Positions 6,021-13,720 are shown, numbered from the stretch's first letter. The stretch: DNA of 18,558 bases from an uncultured Oscillospiraceae bacterium (GCA_910578735.1 CAJTSQ010000044.1:1-18558), one strand, 5' to 3'. The notes: generated from the letters alone by a model not told the origin. Program-made: numbers and translations.

Positions 6021-7545
6021 TTGTCTGAAAAAATGCTGTCCGCCGGAGGGGGGGCGCTGTTCCTCACGGCCCTGAGCGCCATCTCCCAGGTGCTGGGCTT
6101 TTTCTACCGGGTGGTGCTCTCCCGGCTGGTGGGGGCGGAGGTGATGGGGCTGTATCAGCTCATCATGCCGGTGTACTCGGTCATCATGTCCCTCACCGCT
6201 GTGGGACTGGTCTCAGCGGCGTCTAACCTGACCTCCCAGTACCTGGCCCTGGGCAACCGCAGGGCCGTCGACCAGACCCTTTCCACCTGCATGAAGCTGT
6301 TTTTCCTCCTGTTGCTCCCTGTGGGGACGGCGGTGGTTTTGGGCTCCGATGCCATCTCCGTCTATCTCCTGGGGGATGCCCGCACCCAGCTGGGGCTGAT
6401 TCTGCTGGTCCCCTGCGTGGCCCTCACCGGAGTGGAGAACTGCCACAAACACTGCTTCTACGGCTCCGGCATCGTCCGGCCCCCCGCTATTGTGGAGCTG
6501 CTGGAGCAGTTTGTCCGCACCATCGCGGTGATTGCCCTGCTGGTGATCTTCCTGCCTCAGTACCCGGAGCGGGTGGTGGGGCTTATTGTGGCGGGGATGG
6601 TGATCTGCGAAATCTTTTCCTCCTGCACCCTGCTCATCCTCTACCGCCGCCGCCGGGGCCCGCTCACGGGCCGGGGGGAGGCGGGTCCGCCGGCGGCGGA
6701 TTCTCTCCATCGCCCTGCCTGTGGGGCTCAACGCCCTGCTGGGCAACCTGCTGGGGGCGGTCAACTCCGCCCTCATCCCTCAGAAGCTGGTGGAGGGGGG
6801 CCTGGACCGCTCCGCCGCCGTCTCCCAATTTGGGGTGGTGTGCGGGATGACCATGCCCATGCTGTCCCTGCCGATTGTGTTCCTGGGGGCACTGAACCTG
6901 GTGCTGGCGCCCCGGCTGTCCCGGGCCTGCGCCCTGAACCGGCCAGGGGAGACCAGGCGGCTGGTGTCTCAGGCCATCTCGGCGGTGTCACTGCTCACCC
7001 TGCCCTGCATGGCCCTGATGGTGGTGGTGGGCCCCGACCTGGGCCGGGCCATGTTTCACCAAGACAGGGTGGGGGAATATCTGATCCCCCTGGCCGCCGT
7101 GATGGCCATGAGCTGCGGCTGCTCCGTGCTGTGCGCCGCCCTCAACGGGGTGGGGAGGCAGAGGTCAGTGGCGGCGATTTCTTTGCTGGGGGGCGGGGTG
7201 CAGCTGATCTTTACCCTGGCGCTGGTCCCCCTGCCCGGGGTGGGTATGGGGGGCTACGTGGCCGGAGCGGTGGTGTCCACCGCCCTGGAGCTGGGGCTGT
7301 GCCTGCGGCAGATTGTACGGGCCACAGGCCTGAAGGTCCGCCCGTTCCAGTGGCTCACGGCCCCCGGCCTAGCCGCCCTGCTGGCGGGGCTGACGGGCAA
7401 TCTGCTGTTCCGGGTGCTGAAGGACTCCGGCCTGGCCCCTGTCCCCGCCGGCCTGGCCACCCTGGTTTTCGCCCTGGTCCTCTACCTGGCCGGCCTCCAG
7501 GCCCAGGGCGTCCGGGTCCGGGAGGTCCTGCGGCTGGACTGGTGA
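6021..7545 (+). pseudogene. spoVB: SpoVB-like polysaccharide/lipid flippase (MATE/MOP superfamily), single-base frameshift
   Basis: Two adjacent frames together encode one multi-spanning membrane protein of about 507 residues, close to the usual SpoVB/MurJ-like length. The N-terminal half (6021 to about 6675) contains the typical GFFYRVVLSRLVGAEVMGLY segment. The C-terminal half (about 6680-7545) continues with RILSIALPVGLNALLGNLLG and further hydrophobic helices. The frame changes in the G6 tract at 6673-6678; removing one G restores a continuous reading frame with no other defect. The TTG at 6021, about 9 nt from GGAGG, is the preferred start (ATG at 6033 is possible). SpoVB-family proteins move lipid-linked wall precursors during sporulation. 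Sequencing error, slippage or recent inactivation cannot be told apart here. Confidence 0.82.
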
Positions 7546-7591
7546 GCATTTTTGTGCGGCTGCGCGTTTCCCACAAAATCGTCCATATCTC

Positions 7592-7620
7592 TTTACCCGA
7601 CTGCCGGTTTGTGGTATACT
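7592..7620 (+). promoter_or_regulatory. Promoter of the NUDIX-walR unit
   Basis: TTTACC (7592-7597) and TATACT (7615-7620) are separated by 17 bp, 36 bp before the NUDIX start codon. It is the only clear promoter before walR. Confidence 0.72.
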
Positions 7621-7656
7621 AACTCCAACTGAGCACCGAAACAAGGAGGTTCTGCT

Positions 7657-8199
7657 ATGAATCTAAGCGAGAAGATGGTAAGCAGCCGGACAATTTTTGA
7701 GGGGAAGATCATCAAGGTGACGCTGGACCAGGCCCAGCTGCCCGACGGGACCCTGGCCGCCCGGGAGGTGGTCTACCACCCCGGCGGGGTGGCGGTGCTG
7801 GCCTTGGACGAGGACAACACCGTCTACCTGGTAAACCAGTACCGCTATCCCATTCAGCGGCTGTTGCTGGAGCTGCCCGCCGGCAAGCTGGACCACGGCG
7901 CAGAGGAGGACCGGCTGCTGGGCGCCCAGCGGGAGTTGAGCGAAGAAACCGGCCTGGAGGCGGCGGAGTGGACTTACCTGGGCTATACCCTGGCCTCCCC
8001 CGGCTTCTGTGACGAGGCCCTGCACATGTACCTGGCCCGGGGGCTTACGAAAAAGGGGCAGCACCTGGATCAGGACGAATTTCTGGATGTTGTCACCATG
8101 CCCTTTGAGGAGCTGGTGCGCCAGGTGATGGACGGCACCATCACCGACGGCAAAACCGTATCCACTACATTGAAGGCAAAGGTTTTACTGGGACTGTAA
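7657..8199 (+). CDS. nudF: NUDIX hydrolase, ADP-ribose pyrophosphatase type
   Basis: A 180-residue enzyme of the ADP-ribose pyrophosphatase branch, expected to split ADP-ribose into AMP and ribose-5-phosphate. Features include the N-terminal FEGKIIKVTLD strand, NQYRYPI and LELPAGKLD leading into the Nudix box, and the core RELSEETGL (92-100) with its metal-binding glutamates. The box GKLDHGAEEDRLLGAQRE has one more residue between its Gly and first Glu than the classic G-x5-E spacing. AAGGAGG lies 8 nt before the ATG. The gene sits 13 bp upstream of walR, so the two are probably cotranscribed. The NudF name is by family, not proven substrate. Confidence 0.87.
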   Translation: MNLSEKMVSSRTIFEGKIIKVTLDQAQLPDGTLAAREVVYHPGGVAVLALDEDNTVYLVNQYRYPIQRLLLELPAGKLDHGAEEDRLLGAQRELSEETGLEAAEWTYLGYTLASPGFCDEALHMYLARGLTKKGQHLDQDEFLDVVTMPFEELVRQVMDGTITDGKTVSTTLKAKVLLGL

Positions 8200-8212
8200 A
8201 GGAGGCCGCTGA

Positions 8213-8914
8213 ATGGGCAAGACTGTTTTGATTGTGGAGGACGAGCAGAGCATTGTGGACATTTTGTCCTTCAACCTAATGAAGGAGGGGTATGACACCA
8301 TCGAGGCCCTGGACGGCCTCACCGGCCTCCAGCTGGCTCTGGAGCAGAACCCCGACCTGGTACTGCTGGATCTGATGCTGCCCGGCATGAGCGGATTTGA
8401 CGTGTGCCGGAAAATCCGGGCGGCGGGGTCCGCCGTGCCCATCGTTATGCTCACCGCCCGGGAGGAGGAGGACGACAAGGTCCGAGGGCTGGAGCTTGGG
8501 GCGGACGACTATATCACAAAGCCCTTTAAAAACCGGGAACTGGTGGCCCGGGTGAAGGCCAACATCCGCAGGGTGTCCATGACCGCGGCTCCCCCCGCCG
8601 AAACGGCGGCCGGCCAGACGCTGGGTGACCGGATGTCGGTGGATGAGGAGCGGGCCACCATCTTCAAGGACGGCGCGCCCCTGGACCTGACCCAGCGGGA
8701 ATACGACCTGATCCGCTTCCTGGCCGCCCGGCCGGGGAAGGTGTTCTCCCGGGAGGCCCTGATGGAACACGTGTGGAACTACGAGGGCTATGTGGGCGAT
8801 GTGCGGGCGGTGGATGTGGCCGTCCGCCGTCTGCGGGAGAAAATCGAGGACGACCCCGCCTCCCCCGTGTTTATCAAGACCAAACGGGGGATGGGGTATT
8901 ATTTCGGGGAGTGA
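8213..8914 (+). CDS. walR: Response regulator WalR (OmpR/PhoB family)
   Basis: A 233-residue two-domain regulator. The receiver domain (1-120) has the acidic pair Glu9/Asp10, phospho-acceptor Asp53 in LLDLMLPG, Thr81 and Lys103 in TKPF. The winged-helix DNA-binding domain (about 135-232) has LTQREYDLIRFL and VDVAVRRLREKI, and ends KTKRGMGYYF. The match to WalR (YycF), the cell-wall homeostasis regulator of Firmicutes, is supported by the walK-walH-walI-type genes that follow, though an 850-bp insertion separates walR from walK. AAAGGAGG lies 7-8 nt before the ATG. PhoP/PhoB-like regulators are close relatives, so the context decides the name. Confidence 0.9.
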   Translation: MGKTVLIVEDEQSIVDILSFNLMKEGYDTIEALDGLTGLQLALEQNPDLVLLDLMLPGMSGFDVCRKIRAAGSAVPIVMLTAREEEDDKVRGLELGADDYITKPFKNRELVARVKANIRRVSMTAAPPAETAAGQTLGDRMSVDEERATIFKDGAPLDLTQREYDLIRFLAARPGKVFSREALMEHVWNYEGYVGDVRAVDVAVRRLREKIEDDPASPVFIKTKRGMGYYFGE

Positions 8915-8932
8915 TTGTTCGGGAGGCCATGC

Positions 8933-8959
8933 GTAGGGGCGGCCACAGGCCGCCCCTAC
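8933..8959. repeat. REP-like palindrome, copy 1
   Basis: GTAGGGGCGGCC (8933-8944) and GGCCGCCCCTAC (8948-8959) form a perfect 12-bp stem around ACA. Related palindromes occur at 13721 and 15673, each with the GGGCGG core and a GTAG or CTAC flank. This copy lies 18 bp past the walR stop, and its CTA at 8956-8958 supplies a minus-strand TAG stop for the neighbouring small gene. Inserted repeat units of this kind are known from intergenic regions of many bacteria. Confidence 0.85.
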
Positions 8960-9221
8960 ATGTCCAGATTCCGCACCAGCTCGCCCCGAAGGCCCAGGCC
9001 CAGGGGGCGTAATAGGCGCGGACCTCGTAGCCGGTGTAGCGCATGAGCTGGCTGCAGAACCGGTCGTACAGCTCAGGGCCGGCGATTTCCCGGATTTGTT
9101 CTGACAGGGCGTCGTAGGCCTGTTCGGTCTGCGCAAATCCGGGCAGGGATTTGCGCAGGCGGTCCGCCGCCTCGTCAACCTCCTCGTTTTGCCACAGTAA
9201 TTTGGTAAGCAGGTCTTGCAT
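8956..9221 (-). CDS. Small helical protein, possibly DUF6809-like, probable frameshift near its C-terminus
   Basis: The uninterrupted frame starts at 9221 after AAGGGGG and reads MQDLLTKLLWQNEEVDEAADR, then YDALSEQI and LYDRFCSQLMRYTGYEVRAYY. After that it turns into Trp/Cys-rich, unnatural-looking sequence that reads through the palindrome into antisense walR (to 8874). Shifting frame at the G5 tract (9003-9007 on the plus strand) gives LGLGLRGELVRNLDM followed by TAG at 8956, a far more natural end. The short acidic/helical build with a final Gly-Leu-Arg segment recalls small DUF6809-type proteins of Clostridia, but that is from memory. It lies antisense between walR and walK. Function unknown. 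Confidence 0.6.
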
Positions 9222-9244
9222 TTTTGATTTACCCCCTTTATACT

Positions 9245-9281
9245 CTTAAAGTGATTTTTATTACACACTCTCTTTAAGTGA
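9245..9281. promoter_or_regulatory. Paired operator-like sites between divergent genes
   Basis: CTTAAAGTGA (9245-9254) and CTTTAAGTGA (9272-9281) are direct repeats whose CTTWAAG cores are also inverted repeats of each other, 27 bp apart. They lie in the 84-bp divergent region between the small minus-strand gene and the XRE gene. A minus-strand TATAAA next to the first copy could be a -10. They are plausible binding sites for the XRE protein. Confidence 0.5.
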
Positions 9282-9305
9282 ATGTCAAGGGATGGAGGAA
9301 ATTTT

Positions 9306-9524
9306 ATGGCAAAATTTTGTGAGCGGATTCGAGAGCTCCGGATGGAACGCGGTTTAAAGCAGCGTGAAATGGCAGAGCAGTTTGGCTTGGCAGTAAACTC
9401 CTATCAGGCTTACGAGTACGCGACCCGATACCCGGAATTTCCCGGCCTGATTGCCATCGCCGACTTCTTCGACGTCAGCCTGGACTATCTTGTGGGCCGC
9501 TCCGACGTGAGAGAACGGCGATAA
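9306..9524 (+). CDS. Small XRE-family helix-turn-helix regulator
   Basis: A 72-residue Cro/C1-type HTH protein: FCERIRELRMERGLKQREMAEQ, then FGLAVNSYQAYEYATRYPEFPGLIAIADFFDVSLDYLVGRSD. The second helix and recognition helix lie at about 18-38, and the ending FDVSLDYLVGR is a classic signature of this family. The ATG at 9306 is preferred over an upstream in-frame start at 9282 because GGAGG precedes it by 8 nt and the protein then begins as relatives do. It is divergent from the small minus-strand gene and lies between walR and walK, so transcription from its promoter may read into walK. Likely autoregulated through the paired sites upstream. Confidence 0.85.
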   Translation: MAKFCERIRELRMERGLKQREMAEQFGLAVNSYQAYEYATRYPEFPGLIAIADFFDVSLDYLVGRSDVRERR

Positions 9525-9533
9525 CCCCCGTCC

Positions 9534-9545
9534 CGCCCGCGGGCG
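9534..9545. repeat. 12-nt GC palindrome next to the MITE-like element
   Basis: CGCCCGCGGGCG is a perfect dyad directly bordering the A-rich left end of the MITE-like element. It may be part of the insertion site or the element border. No matching copy is present on the right side. Confidence 0.35.
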
Positions 9546-9738
9546 AAAAAAGGCCCCTTTTGAAAGGGGCTGTCAGCCGAAGGCTGACTGAGGATTGCGT
9601 TTTGCAAAGCAAAACATACGAAGTAAACCAAGATTTGCACAAACCTCGTTTGCTTCGCACATTTTGGCTTCGCCAAAATACAATCCTCCGCCCCAGTGTG
9701 CGCACTGGGGCACCTCCTTTCAAAAGGAGGCTTTTGGC
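9546..9738. mobile_element. MITE-like element with structured inverted ends
   Basis: Both ends show the same order in inverted orientation. Each begins with A/T-flanked short hairpins: CCCCTTTTGAAAGGGG on the left and CCTCCTTTCAAAAGGAGG on the right. A second hairpin follows: GTCAGCC/GGCTGAC at 9572-9588 on the left and CCCCAGTG/CACTGGGG at 9691-9710 on the right. Then come GAGGATTG (9590-9597) on the left and its complement CAATCCTC (9681-9688) on the right. The centre has further TTTTG/CAAAA hairpins, such as ATTTTGGC/GCCAAAAT (9661-9679). No transposase is encoded. Open frames through it are by-products of the palindromes. It separates the XRE gene from walK. I believe similar elements recur in Oscillospiraceae, but this needs a search. 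Confidence 0.75.
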
Positions 9739-9767
9739 GCACCTACGTAAGAGAGAGGAGGTCCCCT

Positions 9768-11546
9768 ATGCTCCGCAGCCTGCATATGAAGCTGGTCATG
9801 ATTATGGTTCTGCTCATCATGTCCCTGATGATTGTGGTGGGGGCCTTTCTGATCAATTCAGTTACCGCTTTCTATCTGGAGGACTTTTACAGCCAGATGT
9901 CCGACGTGTTCCAAGACCCGCTGCTCTACCACGACCTGACCACCCCCGCCAGCGAGGAGGAGAACGGGGCCCAGCAGCTCTCCCTGGTGCTGGATGCCTA
10001 CGCCGGCGAGCTGGGGGTGGACGGCCGCAACCGCAAGCTGTATATCCTGGACAGCAACGGCGTTTGCCTGATCTCCCCGGACGGGGCTGCGGCCCAGCTG
10101 AATTATACGGAAAACCTCACCTTTGCCCTGACCACCGGCCTGGAGACCGGCCAGTCCGGGGACGAGAGCAGCCTGGCGCTGGACTACATGGATGTGGCCA
10201 TTCCCATCCGGCGGGGGGAAGAAAGCTACATCATCTATATTCTGGACAACAAGGCCACCTCCAATGACCTCACCGACCAGATGCTGGTCCTTATTGTTGA
10301 GGCTCTGATCTTTGGTCTGGTGATCTCCATCCTGCTGTCCTTTCTGCTGTCCAAGACTATGGTTACCCCCATCCAGAAGCTTACTGAAGGGGCCATGCGG
10401 GTGGCGGAGGGGGACTTCTCCCGAAAGATCGAGGTGGTGTCTCAGGACGAGATCGGGGTGCTTACCGACACCTTTAACGACATGGCCGGCCAGCTGCGGG
10501 ATACCTTACGCCAGGTGGAGAACGAGCGCAACAAGCTGGACACCCTCTTCCTCCACATGACCGACGGGGTGGTGGCCTTCTCCCGGGAGGGCCGTCTCAT
10601 CCACTCCAACCCCGCCGCCGCCCGGATGCTGCGCCAGTCCATCGGGCCGGAGACCACCTATGAGGACCTCTTTCCCGGCGGCGCGGCGCTGGACCAGGTG
10701 CTGGCCGCCGACGACCACCTGGAGGAGGAGCGGCAGGTCCGGGACCGCTATCTCCAGCTGCTCATGGCCCCCTTTGACCGGGGCCGGGAGGGGGGCGGCG
10801 CCCTGGTGGTCCTCCACGATGTCACCGAGCAGCGCAAGAACGAGGAGATGCGCCGGGAGTTTGTGGCCAATGTGTCCCACGAGCTGCGCACCCCCCTGAC
10901 CAATATCCGTTCCTACGCCGAGACCCTCACCGAAAACGCCGGGGAGATGCCCCCGGACATGGAGAAGAAGTTCCTGGGAGTCATCCTCAACGAGAGCGAC
11001 CGCATGACCCACATCGTCCAGGACCTGCTCACCCTGTCCCGGTTCGACTCGGAGCGGGACGAGCTGAAACTGACCCGCTTCTCCTTCGAGGAGGCGGTGC
11101 AGGACATCTACAACGCCGTCTACATGGAGGCCCAGAAGCACGACCACACCCTTACCCTGGACATGGAGCCGGGCCTGCCCGCCATCCTGGCCGACCGGGA
11201 GCGGGTGTTGCAGGTGATGATGAATATCGTATCCAACGCCATCAAATACACCCCGGACGGGGGCCATATCGACATCTACGCCGGGACACGGCGGGGCCGG
11301 GTCTGGATGATCGTGGACGACGACGGCATCGGCATCCCGGAGGAGGACCGCCCCCGGATTTTTGAGCGGTTCTACCGGGTGGACAAGGCCCGCTCCCGCC
11401 AGTCCGGCGGCACCGGGCTGGGCCTGTCAATCGCCAGAGAGATCGTGGAGCGCCACCGGGGACGAATTACCCTGTTGCGCAAGGAGAGCCCGGGCCTGGC
11501 CATCCGGCTGGAGCTGAACATTGAGGGACCGGACTATGGACGGTAA
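9768..11546 (+). CDS. walK: Sensor histidine kinase WalK
   Basis: A 592-residue membrane kinase with the WalK (YycG/VicK) architecture: TM1 (about 8-30), an extracellular domain of about 140 residues, TM2 (172-195), HAMP (196-248), PAS (about 255-355), and HisKA with phospho-acceptor His371 in VSHELRTPLTNI. The ATPase domain has the N box NIVSNAIKYTPDGG, DDDGIGIPEED, FERFYRVDKARS and GGTGLGLSIA. AGGAGG lies about 6 nt before the ATG at 9768; longer in-frame extension would start inside the MITE-like element. It senses wall status and phosphorylates WalR. It overlaps walH by 11 bp. Unusually, it is separated from walR by 853 bp of inserted genes and repeats, so its promoter is unclear. Confidence 0.93.
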   Translation: MLRSLHMKLVMIMVLLIMSLMIVVGAFLINSVTAFYLEDFYSQMSDVFQDPLLYHDLTTPASEEENGAQQLSLVLDAYAGELGVDGRNRKLYILDSNGVCLISPDGAAAQLNYTENLTFALTTGLETGQSGDESSLALDYMDVAIPIRRGEESYIIYILDNKATSNDLTDQMLVLIVEALIFGLVISILLSFLLSKTMVTPIQKLTEGAMRVAEGDFSRKIEVVSQDEIGVLTDTFNDMAGQLRDTLRQVENERNKLDTLFLHMTDGVVAFSREGRLIHSNPAAARMLRQSIGPETTYEDLFPGGAALDQVLAADDHLEEERQVRDRYLQLLMAPFDRGREGGGALVVLHDVTEQRKNEEMRREFVANVSHELRTPLTNIRSYAETLTENAGEMPPDMEKKFLGVILNESDRMTHIVQDLLTLSRFDSERDELKLTRFSFEEAVQDIYNAVYMEAQKHDHTLTLDMEPGLPAILADRERVLQVMMNIVSNAIKYTPDGGHIDIYAGTRRGRVWMIVDDDGIGIPEEDRPRIFERFYRVDKARSRQSGGTGLGLSIAREIVERHRGRITLLRKESPGLAIRLELNIEGPDYGR

Positions 11547-12876
11547 AAGGAAGGAACGGGCCGTGGAGCTGCTGAAGGACATGCTCATTGTCCTGCTCAC
11601 CTGCTCAGCCCTGTGGCTGGCGGCCCGAACGCCCCTGGCGGGGCCGCTGCGCGGCCTGTTTCAAGAGGAGGGCGGACAGCTCCCGCCCGGCCAGGGACAG
11701 GGCAGCGGCGGGGACTATGGAGCCGTCCCCCTGGCCATGGTGGCCAACCTGCCCGGCGGAGCCGGGCTGTCCGGTGCGCCGGAAGGGGCCGAGGGGGCCC
11801 GCTGCGGCATCCGCTACGACCAGACGGCCTGCCAGGAGCTGTTCCAGCGGATTGCCGGCCCCCTGGTGGAGGCCCTGTCCAGCGCCGGAGCGCCGGAGCG
11901 CATCACCCGGCGGCAGTGGGAGGAGGCGCTGACCACCTCCCTGGGGGTGTATATGGATTTTCAGGGGGAGATTCCCCTGCCCGTCCTGGTGGGGTGGCTG
12001 TCCGGAGGGAAGACAGAACTGACCGCCGCCGTCCGCCGCATGGCCCTGTCCGCAGGGGAGGACGGGGTGGATCTGTACTACCGGGAGGGGGAGAAGTACT
12101 TCCGCTGCCGCTCAGAGGTGGCCGACCCCTTCCCTCTGGTGGAGGCCCTGTCCGGCCTGATGGACAACGGGGCCTTTTTTGCCTTTGAGTCGGAGCTGTA
12201 TCAGGAGCTGGACCCGGATACCCTGCTGCTGCCCAACGCACCCTCGCCGGCGGTGTACACCGCCGCCAACCCCATGGTCGGGGCCCAGGGGACGCTTCAG
12301 TCCCTGGTCCGGGACATCGGGTTTTCGGTCAACTCCACCAGCTTCTACTCCACCGATGAGCAGGTGGCCCGCAGCGGGGACGACAGTGTGCGCCTGTCCG
12401 ACCGGGGGGTGGCCCGGTATGAGTATGAGGGCCGGGCGGGGGGCGGGCTCTTTCCCGTCCTGCGCCAGGGGAACAGCGGCGCGCTGTTTGACAGCGTGGA
12501 GACCTGCCGCCGGCTGGCCCTGTCCGCCCTGGGAACCCGGTGCGGAGAGGCCCGGCTCTACCTGAGCGCGGTGACAGAGACAGAGAAGGGCTGGGAGATC
12601 GACTTTGACTACAGCCTGGACGGGATCCCCGTCCTGTTGGACAGCGGCTGCGCTGCCCGCTTCCAGGTGGAGGAGGGGCAGGTGGTTCAGTTTTCCATCC
12701 ATCTGCGCAGCTACACTCCCACCGGCGCCAGCGTGCTGGTGCTGCCGCCCCGGCAGGGCGCGGCGGCTCTTCTGGCCCAGGGCCTGAGTGGGGAGGAGCT
12801 GCTACTCACCTACACCGACAGCGGCGGGGACACCATGTCCGCCGGCTGGTCGGCCCGAGACGCCGGGGAGGATTAG
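11536..12876 (+). CDS. walH: WalH (YycH)-like regulator of the WalK kinase
   Basis: A 446-residue protein with one N-terminal membrane segment (about 14-36, LLKDMLIVLLTCSALWLAAR) and a large extracytoplasmic domain. The ATG at 11536 overlaps the end of walK by 11 bp with GAGGG upstream; a TTG at 11521 is a less likely start. YycH proteins sit in the membrane next to WalK and modulate its activity. Sequence conservation in this family is low, so the call relies on position between walK and a YycI-like gene, size and topology. A Gly/Pro/Gln-rich linker follows the membrane segment (EEGGQLPPGQGQGSGG). Confidence 0.72.
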   Translation: MDGKRKERAVELLKDMLIVLLTCSALWLAARTPLAGPLRGLFQEEGGQLPPGQGQGSGGDYGAVPLAMVANLPGGAGLSGAPEGAEGARCGIRYDQTACQELFQRIAGPLVEALSSAGAPERITRRQWEEALTTSLGVYMDFQGEIPLPVLVGWLSGGKTELTAAVRRMALSAGEDGVDLYYREGEKYFRCRSEVADPFPLVEALSGLMDNGAFFAFESELYQELDPDTLLLPNAPSPAVYTAANPMVGAQGTLQSLVRDIGFSVNSTSFYSTDEQVARSGDDSVRLSDRGVARYEYEGRAGGGLFPVLRQGNSGALFDSVETCRRLALSALGTRCGEARLYLSAVTETEKGWEIDFDYSLDGIPVLLDSGCAARFQVEEGQVVQFSIHLRSYTPTGASVLVLPPRQGAAALLAQGLSGEELLLTYTDSGGDTMSAGWSARDAGED

Positions 12877-12881
12877 GCCAT

Positions 12882-13697
12882 ATGCCGTGGACGAAACTGA
12901 AAAATATCATCCTGGCCATCCTGGCGGTTACAAACCTGTGCCTGCTGGCGCTGCTGGCCGGGCAGGTCATCCAGGGCGGGCAGACCCGGGCCCAGGCCCA
13001 GGAGGACGCCATCCTGTTTTTGCGCAGCCGGGGGGTGGAGCTGGACGCCGGTATCATCCCCCAGGCCATAGACCTGCCCCCCCAGACGGTGGAGCGGGAC
13101 CTGGAGGGGGAGGAGCGGGCCGCCGCCGCCCTGCTCCGGGGGCCGGTGACCGCTGAGTCCCGGGGGGGCGAGGTGTACCGCTACTACAATGACCAGGGCT
13201 CGGTCCAGTTCCACAGCGACGGTACCGTTTCCGCCCAGCTGGACCCGCAGTCCTTCCCCCTGGGGGGGGACCGGGAGGCGGGCTGCCTGGCCCTTATGGA
13301 TCAGATGGGCTTTGCGGGGGTGATTCTGGAGTCGGCGGGGGAGGAGCTGGTTTTCCGCCAGACCTGGCAGGGGAGGCCCCTGTTTACCCAGCAGGTGACC
13401 CTGGTGTGTCAGGGCGGGGGGCTGGCCTCCATCACCGCCGGCCGGCAGATGGTGGGCCACCCCCAGGAGGACCCCGGCCGCCAGACCATCTCGGTGGCCA
13501 CTGCCCTGATCGATTTTCTCAACGGGGTAAACGCCCTGGGTGACGTGTGCAACCGGATCGATGGGATTGAGCTGGGCTATGTCACCTCGGCCTCCCTGTC
13601 CGGTCCCACCGCCCTGACTCCGGTGTGGCGGGTGACCACCGACACCGGCGCCTACCAGCTGGACATGGTCACCGGAGGGGTGACGAGGGTGTCCTAA
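12882..13697 (+). CDS. walI: WalI (YycI)-like regulator of the WalK kinase
   Basis: A 271-residue, single-pass membrane protein. The N-terminus MPWTKLKNIILAILAVTNLCLLALL fits the start of YycI proteins (Trp, a basic pair, then one membrane helix), followed by an extracytoplasmic domain with repeated beta-rich segments. The C-terminal third (PVWRVTTDTGAYQLDMVTGGV) resembles the YycI/YpmB-type fold. It starts 5 bp after walH, so the two are translated together, and in Bacillus the two products act as a pair on WalK. No walJ (YycJ) gene follows, as it often does in Firmicutes; murI takes that place. Confidence 0.75.
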   Translation: MPWTKLKNIILAILAVTNLCLLALLAGQVIQGGQTRAQAQEDAILFLRSRGVELDAGIIPQAIDLPPQTVERDLEGEERAAAALLRGPVTAESRGGEVYRYYNDQGSVQFHSDGTVSAQLDPQSFPLGGDREAGCLALMDQMGFAGVILESAGEELVFRQTWQGRPLFTQQVTLVCQGGGLASITAGRQMVGHPQEDPGRQTISVATALIDFLNGVNALGDVCNRIDGIELGYVTSASLSGPTALTPVWRVTTDTGAYQLDMVTGGVTRVS

Positions 13698-13720
13698 CTG
13701 GAGGGGGAGGGACATATTCT

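Noticed and set aside
8276..9268. Minus-strand open frame of 330 codons opposite walR
   Set aside because: Low-complexity Pro/Arg/Gly shadow crossing walR and a palindrome; no start signal.
9485..10267. Open frames through the MITE-like element on both strands
   Set aside because: They are generated by the palindromic repeats and lack ribosome binding sites. The plus-strand one runs out of frame into walK.
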